The notes beneath the pieces were generated by a model that worked only from the letters and a program-made list of their open reading frames with translations, made no database searches and was not told the origin of the DNA. From assembly GCF_918698155.1 (NCBI RefSeq), contig NZ_CAKKLX010000019.1:26051-90050 (forward strand): DNA of 64,000 nt. The letters run 5' to 3'. Origin of the DNA: Roseomonas sp. CECT 9278. Its GTDB lineage: Bacteria > Pseudomonadota > Alphaproteobacteria > Acetobacterales > Acetobacteraceae. Positions 44,672 through 54,226 of this stretch are shown here, piece after piece; position 1 is the stretch's first letter; every line of letters starts with the position of its first letter. The position numbers and the translations under genes are program-made.

Positions 44672-44881
44672 TCAGCCCTTCGGCGCGCCACGCTCCGGCA
44701 ACGGCCGCAGCGCGCGGATGCGTTCCGCGATGTCCGGCCGGCCGGCCTCGAGCGCCAGGAACGCCGCCTCGTCACGGGCGATCTCGTAGCCCAGCCGGTA
44801 GCCCTCCCCCGTCGCCCGGTCCAGGCTGCGGGCGATCCCGGCGGCAATGCCCTTGGGCGCGTCCTTCAAGCGTGTCTCCAT
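44672..44881 (-). CDS. Small hypothetical protein
   Basis: A 69-residue ORF beginning [20 protein letters not shown], with predicted helices and no membrane segment or cysteines. The residue usage (balanced Glu/Asp with Arg, Leu and Ile) looks like a real soluble protein more than a GC-driven chance frame. No clear ribosome site; the frame also extends upstream. It reads opposite to icd. Confidence 0.45.
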   Translation of the reverse strand: METRLKDAPKGIAAGIARSLDRATGEGYRLGYEIARDEAAFLALEAGRPDIAERIRALRPLPERGAPKG

Positions 44882-45018
44882 GCCGAGAAAAGGGCCGTCG
44901 CGGGCCGGGTTTTCACCGCGCCGGGCTTGCCGCACCCGCCCCCCGGGTGCAAGGTCCGCCCGCATCGGCCGCCCCCCTGGGGCAGGCCCGCTACACGCCC
45001 GCGCGCAGAGGACAGCTC

Positions 45019-46236
45019 ATGGCCAAGATCAAAGTGAAGACCCCCGTCGTCGAGATGGACGGGGACGAGATGACCCGCATCATCTGGGGGTTCATCAAGG
45101 ACAAGCTGATCCTCCCCTACCTCGACATCGACCTGAAGTACTACGACCTCGGTATCCAGAAGCGCGACGAGACGGACGACCAGATCACCGTCGATTCCGC
45201 CCATGCCACCAAGCAGTACGGCGTGGCCGTGAAGTGCGCGACCATCACCCCCGATGAAGCCCGCGTGGCGGAATTCGGCCTGAAGAAAATGTGGCGCAGC
45301 CCGAACGGCACCATCCGCAACATCCTGGATGGCACGATCTTCCGCGAACCCATCATCTGCCAGAACGTCCCGCGCCTGGTGCCGCATTGGTCCAAGCCGA
45401 TCGTCGTCGGCCGCCACGCCTATGGCGACATCTACCGCGCCGCCGAGACCAAGATCCCCGGCGCCGGCAAGGCCACCCTGACCTGGACGCCCGAGGACGG
45501 CGGCGCGCCGATCGAACTGGAAGTGACCAACTTCCCTGCCGGCGGCGGCGTGCTGATGGGCATGCACAACACCCGCAAGTCGATCGAGGGCTTCGCCCGT
45601 GCGTCGCTGAACTACGGCCTGGCGCGCGGCTACAGCGTGTATTTCAGCCACAAGAACACGATCCTCAAGGCCTATGACGGCGAGTTCAAGGACATCTTCA
45701 AGAAGGTGTTCGACGCCGAATTCGCCGACAAGTTCAAGGCGAAGGGCCTGACCTACGAGGACCGCCTGATCGACGACATGGTGGCCTGCGCGCTGAAGTG
45801 GGAAGGCGGCTATGTCTGGGCCTGCAAGAACTACGACGGCGACGTGCAGTCCGACATCGTCGCGCAGGGCTTCGGCAGCCTCGGTCTGATGACCTCCGTG
45901 CTGCTCTCCCCGGATGGCAACACGGTGGAATCGGAAGCCGCGCACGGCACCGTCACGCGCCACTTCCGCGAACACCAGAAGGGCCGCGAGACCAGCACCA
46001 ACCCGATCGCCTCCATCTTCGCCTGGACGCGCGGCCTGGCCTATCGCGGCCGCTTCGACGGCACGCCCGACGTGACCGACTTCGCGAACACGCTCGAGAA
46101 GGTCTGCATCGACACCGTCGAGAGCGGCCACATGACCAAGGACCTCGCGATCCTGATCGGCAAGGACCAGCCCTGGATGAACACCCAGGCCTTCCTCGCC
46201 AAGATCGACGAGAACCTGAAGAAGGCGATGGCCTGA
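45019..46236 (+). CDS. icd: NADP-dependent isocitrate dehydrogenase
   Basis: Converts isocitrate to 2-oxoglutarate in the TCA cycle. The 405-residue sequence is of the type II (eukaryote-like) class: [17 protein letters not shown] at the start, [21 protein letters not shown] (substrate-binding Ser/Asn/Arg), [55 protein letters not shown] (metal Asp) and [13 protein letters not shown] (NADP binding). The ATG at 45019 follows AGAGGACAG. Two small genes follow closely. Confidence 0.97.
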   Translation: MAKIKVKTPVVEMDGDEMTRIIWGFIKDKLILPYLDIDLKYYDLGIQKRDETDDQITVDSAHATKQYGVAVKCATITPDEARVAEFGLKKMWRSPNGTIRNILDGTIFREPIICQNVPRLVPHWSKPIVVGRHAYGDIYRAAETKIPGAGKATLTWTPEDGGAPIELEVTNFPAGGGVLMGMHNTRKSIEGFARASLNYGLARGYSVYFSHKNTILKAYDGEFKDIFKKVFDAEFADKFKAKGLTYEDRLIDDMVACALKWEGGYVWACKNYDGDVQSDIVAQGFGSLGLMTSVLLSPDGNTVESEAAHGTVTRHFREHQKGRETSTNPIASIFAWTRGLAYRGRFDGTPDVTDFANTLEKVCIDTVESGHMTKDLAILIGKDQPWMNTQAFLAKIDENLKKAMA

Positions 46237-46250
46237 CCAGGCAGGCGCCG

Positions 46251-46715
46251 ATGCGTGCCGCTGTCATCCGCGGCGGCACGCTCGGCGCCCTGGCCACGCT
46301 GCTGCTGGCCGCGCCGGCCCGCGCCGATTGCTTCGACTGGTCGCACGGCCAGGCGGTGATCGAGGACGGCGCGATCCGCGGCCTGCCGCCGGGCGCGCTG
46401 CGCTGGCGCATCGGGCGCGTGCCGGCCGGCGGCGTGCATCTGTCGACCGCGGTGGAACTGCGCTGGACCCTGCCCGGCGGACGCAGCCGCACCCAGCACA
46501 TCTTCGAAGGCCTGCAGGATGGCCGCGTGCAGCTCGACCGCCAGGGCACCACGCTCCGCCTGCGCGTGACAGCCTGCGGCACCGGCGACGCGCAATGCCG
46601 CGACGTCGCGCTGACCTATGCCTGGGACCGCGAAGCCCAGCGCTTCGCCGGCGCGACGCCCGCCGCGCGCCAGGCCCTGGACAGCGCCTGCGCCGCCGAG
46701 GAGCCGGCGCGCTGA
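46251..46715 (+). CDS. Secreted hypothetical protein
   Basis: A 154-residue protein with a signal peptide (cleavage near APARA-D, residue 26) and four cysteines in the mature part, probably two disulfides. The mature region looks like a small beta-sandwich. No family recognised. It begins 14 bases after icd, and its stop overlaps the next gene (TGATG). Confidence 0.75.
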   Translation: MRAAVIRGGTLGALATLLLAAPARADCFDWSHGQAVIEDGAIRGLPPGALRWRIGRVPAGGVHLSTAVELRWTLPGGRSRTQHIFEGLQDGRVQLDRQGTTLRLRVTACGTGDAQCRDVALTYAWDREAQRFAGATPAARQALDSACAAEEPAR

Positions 46716-47395
46716 TGCCGCCCTTCACCCTGCCCGACTGGATCGCGCTGGCCGTCTTCGTGCTGTGCTGGGTGGTCTATGCGCTGCTGGTCGACCGCAT
46801 CCCGTCGATCCGCGCGCGCAGCGTGATCGCGGCAATGGACGAACACCGCCGGCGCTGGATGATGGCCGCCCTGCCGCGCGACAACCGCATCGCCGACATC
46901 GCCGCCATCGGCAACCTGATGTCCTCGGTCTCCTTCCTCGCGACCAGTTCCATCCTGATCCTGGGCGGGCTGGTGGCGATGATGGCGGCCCCCGACCTGG
47001 GCCGCCGCGTGGTCGCCGCCTTTCCCTGGAGCGACGTGCCCAGCGAGGCGATGTGGGAGGTCAAGATCGGCCTGCTGCTGCTGATCTTCGTCAATGCCTT
47101 CTTCGAGCTCACCTGGTCGCTGCGGCAATTCAACTACCTCAGCATCCTGGTGATGGGCATGCCGCAGGACGCGACGGCCACCACCAGCGCCGAGGCCGCC
47201 GCGCGGCTGGCCAACCGCGGCGCGCGGCACTTCAACACCGGGCTGCGGTCGTACTATTTCGGGCTGGCGGCGCTGGCCTGGATCATCCATCCCGTCGCGC
47301 TGATCGCGGCCAGCCTGCTGGTGCTGCGCGAATTGCACCGGCGCGAGTTCCGGTCGGTCGCGCGGGACGCGCTGGCGACGATGCGGGTGGGCTGA
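46715..47395 (+). CDS. DUF599 family membrane protein
   Basis: A 226-residue membrane protein with about four helices. MPPFTLPDWIALAVFVLCWVVYALLVD and the central FFELTWSLRQFNYLSILVMGM plus GLRSYYFGLAALAWIIHP match DUF599. Function unknown. The ATG shares a base with the preceding stop. The opposing gene ends 3 bases after it. Confidence 0.85.
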   Translation: MPPFTLPDWIALAVFVLCWVVYALLVDRIPSIRARSVIAAMDEHRRRWMMAALPRDNRIADIAAIGNLMSSVSFLATSSILILGGLVAMMAAPDLGRRVVAAFPWSDVPSEAMWEVKIGLLLLIFVNAFFELTWSLRQFNYLSILVMGMPQDATATTSAEAAARLANRGARHFNTGLRSYYFGLAALAWIIHPVALIAASLLVLRELHRREFRSVARDALATMRVG

Positions 47396-47398
47396 GCC

Positions 47399-48010
47399 TC
47401 AGCGCGGCCCGACCCGCGCCCCGGGCAGCTGCCCCTGTTCCAGCGCGCAGGCCGCGCGCACCACCGCGGCCGGCGGCGCCTCGCTGATCGCGCTGCCGGT
47501 GCACCGCCGCGGGCCCGGCACATCGAGCCGCCGATTGACCGCGAAGGCCTCGCGCAGCGCGCCATCCGCGCCGATCGTGTGGAACACCATCGAGATCAGG
47601 CAGCAGCCCTCGCGGGTCATCGCCACCAGCCGCCCGGCCGAATCGCGCGCGAAGGCCAGGCCGTTGATCTCGCCGGCGCGGCGGAAGCGCGCCTCGCCCG
47701 GCTGCATCACCCACAGCTCCCAGGCGGAATTGGCGTTGTCGCCGATCAGCGGCACCCACAAATCGGGCGCGCCGTCGCCGTTCACGTCACCCAGCGCGGG
47801 GCGGCTGTTGGGCAGGTCGGTCTGCACCTCGATCCGCTGCGTCTCGCGCCCGCCGTCGAGCACGCGGATGGTCCAGCTGGTGTCGTCGGAAGCGGCCTCC
47901 AGCACCAGCGGCGGCAACCCCGGACGGGTGGCGCGCAGCGTGGCGCGCGCGGCATCCGCTGCCTGCGCCAGCAGCGCGGCCAGCACGGCGGCGGCGAAGA
48001 CCGCGCGCAT
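47399..48010 (-). CDS. Secreted FG-GAP/VCBS-like hypothetical protein
   Basis: A 203-residue protein with a signal peptide (about 20 residues). RPALGDVNGDGAPDLWVPL is a single calcium-binding-like DxNxDGxxD repeat as in FG-GAP domains; two adjacent cysteines occur in MTREGCCLISM. Function unknown. A GTG directly before the ATG is an alternative start. Its start overlaps the P1 peptidase stop. Confidence 0.72.
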   Translation of the reverse strand: MRAVFAAAVLAALLAQAADAARATLRATRPGLPPLVLEAASDDTSWTIRVLDGGRETQRIEVQTDLPNSRPALGDVNGDGAPDLWVPLIGDNANSAWELWVMQPGEARFRRAGEINGLAFARDSAGRLVAMTREGCCLISMVFHTIGADGALREAFAVNRRLDVPGPRRCTGSAISEAPPAAVVRAACALEQGQLPGARVGPR

Positions 48011-49143
48011 CACGCGAGGCGCCCATGGCGCGCCAGCACGTCGCGCAGCGCATCGAGGTCGATCGCCTCGCCCTTCGCCCGTCGCCCCGTGCGCCCGTCG
48101 CGGCCGATCACCGTCGTCGCCATGGTCAGCGCGTTCAGCACGGCTTCCTCCACCGCTTCGGCCGCCGCCACGAACAGCGGCGACATCCGGTCATTGGGCC
48201 AGTCGGCGATGATCGCCTGGTGGGCGCGCCGTTCGGCAGAGCGGCGCACGCCGGGATGCGTGCTGAAGGCAATGGCATAGTCGCCCGACCCGTCGCTGAA
48301 CGCCGCGCCGGTGCGCGCCAGCCCGGCCATGGCGCGCTGCGCGAGGCGCGCCAGGTTGCGGTCCGACAGCGGCGCATCGGTCGCGATCACCACCATCACC
48401 GACCCATCCGCATCGCCGCGGTCGGTGTGTTCGCGCAGATACCACTTGCCGAGCGCGCGCCCGACCGGGATGCCGTCCATCATCAGCGCGCCGCCGTAAT
48501 TCGCCTGCACCAGAGCACCCAGCGTCCAGCCCCCCAGCGCCGGCGGCAGCACGCGCGATGCCGTGCCGATGCCGCCCTTCCAGCCGAAGGCCATGGTGCC
48601 GGTGCCGGCACCCACGGAACCCTCAACGACCGCGCCATCGCGCGCGCCATCCAGCGCGGCGTGGACATGCGCCGCCGTCACGCCGCGCGCGCGGATGTCG
48701 TTGAGCCGCCCGTCATTCGTCTCGCCCACCACGGCGTTGACCGACACGGCTTCGGCGTTGCGCGCCAGTGTCCAATCCACCACGGCTTCCACCGCGCGGC
48801 CGACCGCCAGCGTATTGGTCAGCACGATCGGCGTTTCCAGCTCGCCGAGTTCAACAAGCTGCGTCGCCCCGGCCAGCTTGCCGTAGCCGTTCATCACCGA
48901 CAGCCCGGCCGGCACGCGATCGGCGAAGACGTTGCCCGGATGCGGGATGATGGCGGTCACACCCGTGCGGGTCGCATCGCCCTCGATCACCGTGGCGTGG
49001 CCGACGCACACACCCGCGACATCGGTGATGGCGTTGTGCCCGCCGGGCGCGAAGATGCCCGGCGCCAGGCCCAGCGCGCGTGCGCGAACCCGCGCGCCCG
49101 CCCGCGTCGTGGCAGGCTCGCCGACGCCCGCCCCGGCTGCCAT
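48010..49143 (-). CDS. P1-family (DmpA/S58) aminopeptidase
   Basis: A 377-residue N-terminal-nucleophile peptidase. GHNAITDVAGVCVGHATVIEGD, TNTLAVGRAVEAV and SVNAVVGETNDGRLNDIR match DmpA/BapA. Self-cleavage normally occurs before a Ser in a GxGxS/T context; here GSVGAGTGTMAFGWKGGIGTASR supplies the conserved Gly-rich region, with the nucleophile probably in the segment after GALVQANYGG (less certain). Such enzymes release D- or beta-amino acids. Starts 4 bases after alaS. Confidence 0.85.
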   Translation of the reverse strand: MAAGAGVGEPATTRAGARVRARALGLAPGIFAPGGHNAITDVAGVCVGHATVIEGDATRTGVTAIIPHPGNVFADRVPAGLSVMNGYGKLAGATQLVELGELETPIVLTNTLAVGRAVEAVVDWTLARNAEAVSVNAVVGETNDGRLNDIRARGVTAAHVHAALDGARDGAVVEGSVGAGTGTMAFGWKGGIGTASRVLPPALGGWTLGALVQANYGGALMMDGIPVGRALGKWYLREHTDRGDADGSVMVVIATDAPLSDRNLARLAQRAMAGLARTGAAFSDGSGDYAIAFSTHPGVRRSAERRAHQAIIADWPNDRMSPLFVAAAEAVEEAVLNALTMATTVIGRDGRTGRRAKGEAIDLDALRDVLARHGRLA

Positions 49144-49147
49144 GGCC

Positions 49148-51808
49148 CTACGCCGCGATGCCCTGCGCCAGCGCCTCGCGCACCGCCGCCAGCGCCTCGG
49201 CCCCCTTGTCGGCCTCCGGCCCGCCGGCCTGCGCCATGTCCGGCCGCCCGCCGCCGCCCTTGCCGCCCACCGCCGCTGCCGCCGCGCGCACCAGCGCGAC
49301 CGCATCGGTGCGCCCCTTCGCCGCTTCGCCCAGCCCGACCACGATGCTCGCCTTGCCCTCGGCGCTGCTGACCAGCGCCACCACATCCGCGGTGCCGCCC
49401 TTCAGGATCGCTTCCGCCAGGCCCTTGAGGTCGCGCGCCGGCACTTCGCCCAGGTCGCGCAGCGCGACGCGCAGCCCGGCGATCGTCTCGACCTCCGCGC
49501 CGCCGCCGCCGGTCGCGAGCTTCTTGCGGAGTTCCGCCACGTCGCGCTCCAGCCTGCGCCGGTCCTCGACCAGCGCGGCGATGCGCCCGGCCAATTCGCC
49601 CGGCTGCACCTTCAGCACCGCGGCCGCGGCGGCCAGGCTTTCCTCCATGCCGGCGACATGCGCCATCGCGGCGTCGCCGGTCACGGCCTCGACACGCCGC
49701 ACGCCGGCGGCGACCGCGCCTTCGGAGACGATCTTGAACAGCCCGATATCGCCGGTGCGCCGCACATGCGTCCCGCCGCACAGCTCCAGCGAATAGACGC
49801 CGTGCTTTTCAACGGCAGCGGGGTCATGCGCCATGCCGACCACGCGGACCTCCTCGCCGTATTTCTCGCCGAACAGCGCCATGGCGCCGGCTTCCACGGC
49901 GGCCTCGGGCGTCATCAGGCGGGTGATGACCTCGGCGTTCTCGCGGATGCGCGCATTCACCTCGGCCTCGACCCAATGCAGGTCCTCCTCGGTCATCGGC
50001 ACGGGCTGGGAGACGTCGAAGCGCAGCCGGTCCGGCGCGTTCAGCGACCCCTTCTGCGCGACATGATTGCCCAGCCGCCGGCGCAGCGCCTCGTGCAGCA
50101 GGTGCGTGGCCGAATGGTGGGCGCGGATCTTCGACCGCCGGGTGTGATCGACCTCGGCCGTGACGGCCTGGCCGAGCTTCGCCTCGCCCTCCATCACCGT
50201 GCCGACATGCACATACAACGCACCGAGCTTCTTCTGCGTATCCTTCACCGCGATGGTGCAGGCTGGCCCGGCCTGGATGATGCCGGTGTCGCCCACCTGC
50301 CCGCCGGATTCCGCATAGAAGGGCGTCTGGTTCAGCAGCACCGCGACCTCGGCGCCGACCGGCGCGGCATCGACCGGCTTGCCGTCCACCACCAGCGCGA
50401 CGATCTCGCCCTCCGCGCTCTCGGTCGTGTAGCCGAGGAATTCGGTCGCCCCGACCTTTTCCTTCAGATCGAACCAGACGGCTTCCGTCGCGGCCTCCCC
50501 GGTGCCGGCCCAGGCGGCGCGCGCGCGCTTGCGCTGCTCCGCCATGGCGGCGTTGAAGCCGTCCACGTCGACCGGGCGGCCCTCGGCGCGCAGCGCGTCC
50601 TGCGTCAGGTCCAGCGGGAAGCCATAGGTGTCGTACAGGCGGAACGCCACGTCGCCCGGCAGAGTCTGGCCGGACCCGAGCCGTGCCGTCTCCTCCGCCA
50701 GCAACCCCAGCCCGCGCTCCAGCAGCGAGCGGAAGCGCGTCTCCTCCAGCCGCAGCGTCTCGCTGATCAGCGCCTCGGCGCGCACCAGTTCGGGATACGC
50801 AGCGCCCATCTGCCGCACCAGCGCCGGCAGCAGCCGGTGCATCAGCGGATCGCGCGACCCCATCATATGCGCGTGCCGCATCGCCCGGCGCAGGATGCGG
50901 CGCAGCACATAGCCGCGGCCTTCGTTCGACGGCAGCACGCCATCGGCGATCAGGAAGGCGCCGGCGCGCAGGTGGTCCGCCACCACGCGGTGGCTGGACC
51001 GGAATGGCCCGTCAGGCTCCTGCCCCGTGGCTTCCGCGGAGGCCAGGATGATCGCCCGCAGCGTGTCGGTGTCGTAGTTGTCGTGCTTGCCCTGCAGGAT
51101 GGCGGCGAAGCGTTCGAGGCCCATGCCGGTGTCGATCGAAGGCCGCGGCAGAGGGTTGCGCGTGCCGGCCGGTTCCTCGAGGAACTGCATGAACACCAGG
51201 TTCCAGATCTCGATGAACCGGTCGCCATCCTCGTTCGGGCTGCCAGGCGGGCCGCCGGGGATCTTGTCGCCATGGTCGAAGAAGATCTCGGAGCACGGGC
51301 CACACGGCCCGGTATCACCCATGCGCCAGAAATTGTCGGAGGTGCTGATGCGGATGATCCGGCTGTCCGGCAGCCCGGCGACCTTCTTCCAGATCGCCGC
51401 GGCGTCGTCGTCCTCGGAATAGACGGTGACCAGCAGCCGGTCCTTGGGCAGCGCGAAATCCTTCGTCAGCAGGTCCCACGCATACGGGATCGCCTGGTCC
51501 TTGAAGTAGTCGCCAAAGGAGAAATTCCCCAGCATTTCGAAGAAGGTATGGTGCCGCGCGGTGTAGCCGACATTGTCCAGGTCGTTGTGCTTGCCGCCCG
51601 CGCGCACGGATTTCTGCGCGGTGGTGGCGCGCTTGTAGGGGCGGGTCTCCTGCCCGGTGAACACGTTCTTGAACTGCACCATGCCGCTGTTCGCGAACAT
51701 CAGCGTGGGGTCGTTGCGCGGCACCAGCGGGGAGCTGTCCACCACCTCGTGCCCATTGCGGGCGAAGTAGTCGAGGAAGGTGGCGCGGATGTCGTTGCTG
51801 CTGGTCAT
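49148..51808 (-). CDS. alaS: Alanyl-tRNA synthetase
   Basis: Charges tRNA-Ala. The 886-residue length is full. The N-terminal catalytic core shows [24 protein letters not shown] and [15 protein letters not shown]; the editing domain has [13 protein letters not shown] and [16 protein letters not shown] (zinc ligands); a C-Ala domain rich in Gly and Ala ends the protein. ATG at 51808. Confidence 0.98.
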   Translation of the reverse strand: MTSSNDIRATFLDYFARNGHEVVDSSPLVPRNDPTLMFANSGMVQFKNVFTGQETRPYKRATTAQKSVRAGGKHNDLDNVGYTARHHTFFEMLGNFSFGDYFKDQAIPYAWDLLTKDFALPKDRLLVTVYSEDDDAAAIWKKVAGLPDSRIIRISTSDNFWRMGDTGPCGPCSEIFFDHGDKIPGGPPGSPNEDGDRFIEIWNLVFMQFLEEPAGTRNPLPRPSIDTGMGLERFAAILQGKHDNYDTDTLRAIILASAEATGQEPDGPFRSSHRVVADHLRAGAFLIADGVLPSNEGRGYVLRRILRRAMRHAHMMGSRDPLMHRLLPALVRQMGAAYPELVRAEALISETLRLEETRFRSLLERGLGLLAEETARLGSGQTLPGDVAFRLYDTYGFPLDLTQDALRAEGRPVDVDGFNAAMAEQRKRARAAWAGTGEAATEAVWFDLKEKVGATEFLGYTTESAEGEIVALVVDGKPVDAAPVGAEVAVLLNQTPFYAESGGQVGDTGIIQAGPACTIAVKDTQKKLGALYVHVGTVMEGEAKLGQAVTAEVDHTRRSKIRAHHSATHLLHEALRRRLGNHVAQKGSLNAPDRLRFDVSQPVPMTEEDLHWVEAEVNARIRENAEVITRLMTPEAAVEAGAMALFGEKYGEEVRVVGMAHDPAAVEKHGVYSLELCGGTHVRRTGDIGLFKIVSEGAVAAGVRRVEAVTGDAAMAHVAGMEESLAAAAAVLKVQPGELAGRIAALVEDRRRLERDVAELRKKLATGGGGAEVETIAGLRVALRDLGEVPARDLKGLAEAILKGGTADVVALVSSAEGKASIVVGLGEAAKGRTDAVALVRAAAAAVGGKGGGGRPDMAQAGGPEADKGAEALAAVREALAQGIAA

Positions 51809-51988
51809 GTCCTGCCCGTCGCGTCGCGCTGCAAGGCCCGCCGGAGGCGACGGGCGCACAAGGTCGCGACAGGTAGCGCGCGGGCAGCGGGGCGTGAAGG
51901 GGTGCGCCACCGGGAAGACCATGCCCGCCCGCCGCGTTCCCCGCGCGATGGCCCGCGACCCCCGCGGACCGAACGGAGCCACGCCGCG

Positions 51989-52153
51989 ATGCAGACGCAT
52001 GACGACGAGCCGGTGGCGGAGCGCATCGCCCGCCTGCGAAGCCGTATCCCCGCGCCGAAGCCGGGGCCGTCCCGGATCGACCAGGTCCTGGCGGCGGTCA
52101 GCCTGGTCATGGGCGCCAGCCTCGCCGCGACGGCCGGGCTGGCGCTGCCGTGA
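51989..52153 (+). CDS. Small protein with C-terminal hydrophobic segment
   Basis: A 54-residue [22 protein letters not shown]..., charged in the first half and hydrophobic in the last ~20 residues ([20 protein letters not shown]), suggesting tail anchoring. ACGGAGCC precedes the ATG. Found between alaS (divergent) and another small gene (convergent). No family recognised. Confidence 0.45.
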   Translation: MQTHDDEPVAERIARLRSRIPAPKPGPSRIDQVLAAVSLVMGASLAATAGLALP

Positions 52154-52171
52154 CGCGGCGGCGCGCTGGGG

Positions 52172-52366
52172 TCAGTCCGGCCCGGTGCCCGGCGGACCGT
52201 CGCGCGCGTCGCGGCGCAGATGCTCCAGAGTGTCCCCCTGGCGCCGCTCCTTGCCGAAATCCGGGCCGCCTTCCTTGCGTTCGTCGGGGCGGTGGCGTGG
52301 GTCGGGCTGCTGCGTCGTCGCGGGCGGCGTGGCCGGTGGAAGAACAGGACGTCGTGGCGCGTTCAT
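52172..52366 (-). CDS. Small Pro/Arg-rich hypothetical protein
   Basis: A 64-residue, hydrophilic, Pro-, Arg- and Asp-rich ORF that is probably disordered. The strong AGGAGG site five bases upstream of the ATG supports translation. Function unknown. Divergent from the PepSY gene. Confidence 0.5.
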   Translation of the reverse strand: MNAPRRPVLPPATPPATTQQPDPRHRPDERKEGGPDFGKERRQGDTLEHLRRDARDGPPGTGPD

Positions 52367-52481
52367 CAGGGGAACCTCCTGCCGGGTCGAACGTTCCACG
52401 CGCAGGCGGGTTGCCCGCCCGATGCCGCTCGCGGCAGCAGAAACATGGATTTCCCGTCATTCAGGTCGAGAGGAACACCCG

Positions 52482-52751
52482 ATGATGCTCCGCCCCTTGC
52501 TGCTGACGGCGCTGGTCGCCGCCCTGCCGCTGGTCACACCCCCTGCCCGCGCCGATGATGGCTGCCGCGGCCGCATCAGCGCCGAGGACGCCATCCGCAT
52601 AGCCCGCGCCGCCGGCCTTGTGCGCGTGACGGACGTCGACTGCGACGACGGCAAGTGGGAGGTCGAGGGCCGCGATGCCCGCGGGCGCGAGATCGAGGTC
52701 GACGTCAGCGCGCACGACGGCAGAATCCTGGATGTGGACCGCGACGACTGA
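52482..52751 (+). CDS. Secreted PepSY-domain protein
   Basis: An 89-residue exported protein: signal peptide to about ARA-D (residue 24), then one PepSY domain (ISAEDAIRIARAAGLVRVTDVDCDDGKWEVEGRDARGREIEVDVSAHDGRILDVDRDD region). Two cysteines may form a disulfide. PepSY proteins are small inhibitors or redox/membrane partners. A GAGAGGA site precedes tandem ATG codons at 52482 and 52485. Confidence 0.82.
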   Translation: MMLRPLLLTALVAALPLVTPPARADDGCRGRISAEDAIRIARAAGLVRVTDVDCDDGKWEVEGRDARGREIEVDVSAHDGRILDVDRDD

Positions 52752-52761
52752 AGCGCCTTGC

Positions 52762-52786
52762 CCGGCGGGGGTGACGCCCCCGCCGG
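52762..52786. terminator. Bidirectional terminator between PepSY gene and recA
   Basis: A perfect 10-bp inverted repeat, CCGGCGGGGG (52762-52771) and CCCCCGCCGG (52777-52786), around a 5-base loop. It lies in the 48-base gap of two convergent genes. No T-run. Confidence 0.65.
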
Positions 52787-52799
52787 CGCAGGTCCGGCG

Positions 52800-53882
52800 C
52801 TATTCCGCCGCCATCGCCTCGTCGTCGCCCGCGCTCTCGCCGGCCAGCATCTGGTCGACCAGAAGCCCGGCCTGGCCGCGCACGCGCTGCTCGATGGAGT
52901 GCGCCATCTCCGGGTGGTCGCGCAGGAACTGCTTGGCGTTCTCGCGGCCCTGGCCGATGCGCTGGCTGTCGCAACTGAACCAGGCACCCGACTTCTCGAC
53001 CACATTGGCCTTCACGCCCAGGTCGATCAGCTCGCCGACCTTGCTGATGCCCTCGCCGTACATGATGTCGAACTCGACCTCGCGGAACGGCGGGGCCATC
53101 TTGTTCTTCACCACCTTCACGCGGGTGTGGTTGCCGGTCACCTCGTCGCGGTCCTTGATGGCGCCGATGCGGCGGATCTCCATGCGGACGGACGCGTAGA
53201 ACTTCAGCGCATTGCCGCCCGTGGTGGTCTCCGGATTGCCGAACATCACGCCGATCTTGAGCCGGATCTGGTTCAGGAAGATCAGCAGCGTGTTCGACTT
53301 GGACACCGACCCGGTCAGCTTGCGCAGCGCCTGCGACATCAGCCGCGCATGCAGGCCGACATGGGTGTCGCCCATCTCGCCCTCCAGTTCCGCGCGCGGC
53401 ACCAGGGCGGCCACGGAATCCACCACCAGCACGTCGATCGCGCCCGATCGCACCAGCGTATCGGCGATCTCGAGCGCCTGCTCGCCCGCATCCGGCTGGC
53501 TGATCAGCAGGTTGTCCACATCGACGCCGAGCTTCTTGGCATAGCCGGGGTCGAGCGCGTGCTCGGCATCCACGAAGGCGCAGGTGCCGCCCTTCTTCTG
53601 GGCCTCGGCGATGACATGCAGCGCGAGGGTGGTCTTGCCCGAGGATTCCGGCCCGTAGATCTCGATGATGCGCCCCTTGGGCAGCCCACCGATCCCCAGC
53701 GCCAAGTCCAGCCCCAGCGAGCCGGAGGACACCACCTCGATCTCGCCCTGCTGCGACTGCCTGGCGCCGAGCCGCATGATCGAGCCCTTGCCGAAGGACC
53801 GTTCGATCTGGCTCAGCGCAGCGTCCAGCGCCTTTCCCTTGTCCATGCCCTTGCCCCGCTCCACCACAGGTTTATCAACCAT
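52800..53882 (-). CDS. recA: Recombinase A
   Basis: Strand-exchange and SOS coprotease. The 360-residue protein shows [10 protein letters not shown], Walker [40 protein letters not shown] (Walker B), [30 protein letters not shown] (loop L2 region) and the C-terminal acidic tail. The ATG at 53882 gives [23 protein letters not shown]; an internal Met at residue 13 is an alternative. An SOS-type operator lies about 130 bases upstream. Confidence 0.98.
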   Translation of the reverse strand: MVDKPVVERGKGMDKGKALDAALSQIERSFGKGSIMRLGARQSQQGEIEVVSSGSLGLDLALGIGGLPKGRIIEIYGPESSGKTTLALHVIAEAQKKGGTCAFVDAEHALDPGYAKKLGVDVDNLLISQPDAGEQALEIADTLVRSGAIDVLVVDSVAALVPRAELEGEMGDTHVGLHARLMSQALRKLTGSVSKSNTLLIFLNQIRLKIGVMFGNPETTTGGNALKFYASVRMEIRRIGAIKDRDEVTGNHTRVKVVKNKMAPPFREVEFDIMYGEGISKVGELIDLGVKANVVEKSGAWFSCDSQRIGQGRENAKQFLRDHPEMAHSIEQRVRGQAGLLVDQMLAGESAGDDEAMAAE

Positions 53883-54012
53883 AGGGCGATCTCCTTCAGG
53901 CGTCTATCGCCCAATAATCGAGAGGCCCACCCGGACCCCCTGCCGCCCCACCCGCGCATGGCGGGGCGATTCGACGCAAGCGGAGCATGCGCGAAACCTG
54001 CCGGTTCGACAA

Positions 54013-54027
54013 GAACATATTAAGAAC
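54013..54027 (-). promoter_or_regulatory. LexA (SOS) box upstream of recA
   Basis: GAAC-N7-GAAC on the plus strand, i.e. GTTC-N7-GTTC on the coding strand, the exact alphaproteobacterial LexA consensus. It lies in an unusually AT-rich patch (ACATATTAAGAACATG) about 130 bases upstream of the recA ATG, consistent with an SOS promoter. Confidence 0.8.
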
Positions 54028-54056
54028 ATGCCCGCCGCGCGCATGTCGCCGCGCGC

Positions 54057-54078
54057 GCCAAGCCGGCGCATGCCGGCG
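54057..54078. repeat. 22-bp hairpin repeat, copy 1
   Basis: A 22-base sequence containing the inverted repeat GCCGGC/GCCGGC around GCAT; an identical copy is at 54179-54200, 122 bases away. In the recA leader / cckA-like downstream gap. Confidence 0.8.
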
Positions 54079-54113
54079 AACCCACCACTCGCATCGCGCG
54101 CCGCGCGATCCGC

Positions 54114-54135
54114 GAGCGCAAAGCGCGACCGCGCC
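54114..54135. repeat. 22-bp match to the phoB-downstream repeat
   Basis: This 22-base stretch (core GAGCGCAAAGCGCGACCGCG) is the exact reverse complement of 32403-32424 and 32545-32566 inside the two 128-bp repeats. It shows that part of that element is dispersed to at least one other intergenic region. Confidence 0.8.
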
Positions 54136-54178
54136 AAACCCGCCAGCCGCCCCCGGCCCACCAGCCCCCGGCGCGCAA

Positions 54179-54200
54179 GCCAAGCCGGCGCATGCCGGCG
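54179..54200. repeat. 22-bp hairpin repeat, copy 2
   Basis: Identical to 54057-54078. Being 27 bases past the stop side of the CckA-like gene, the hairpin may act in its termination. Confidence 0.8.
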
Positions 54201-54226
54201 CCCGGCGCCTGGGCCTCAACAGTAAC

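Noticed and set aside
48932..52153. A 1073-residue plus-strand ORF opposite alaS
   Set aside because: It is the antisense shadow of alaS, His/Arg/Gln-rich as expected of such frames; only the last 54 codons may be a real small gene.
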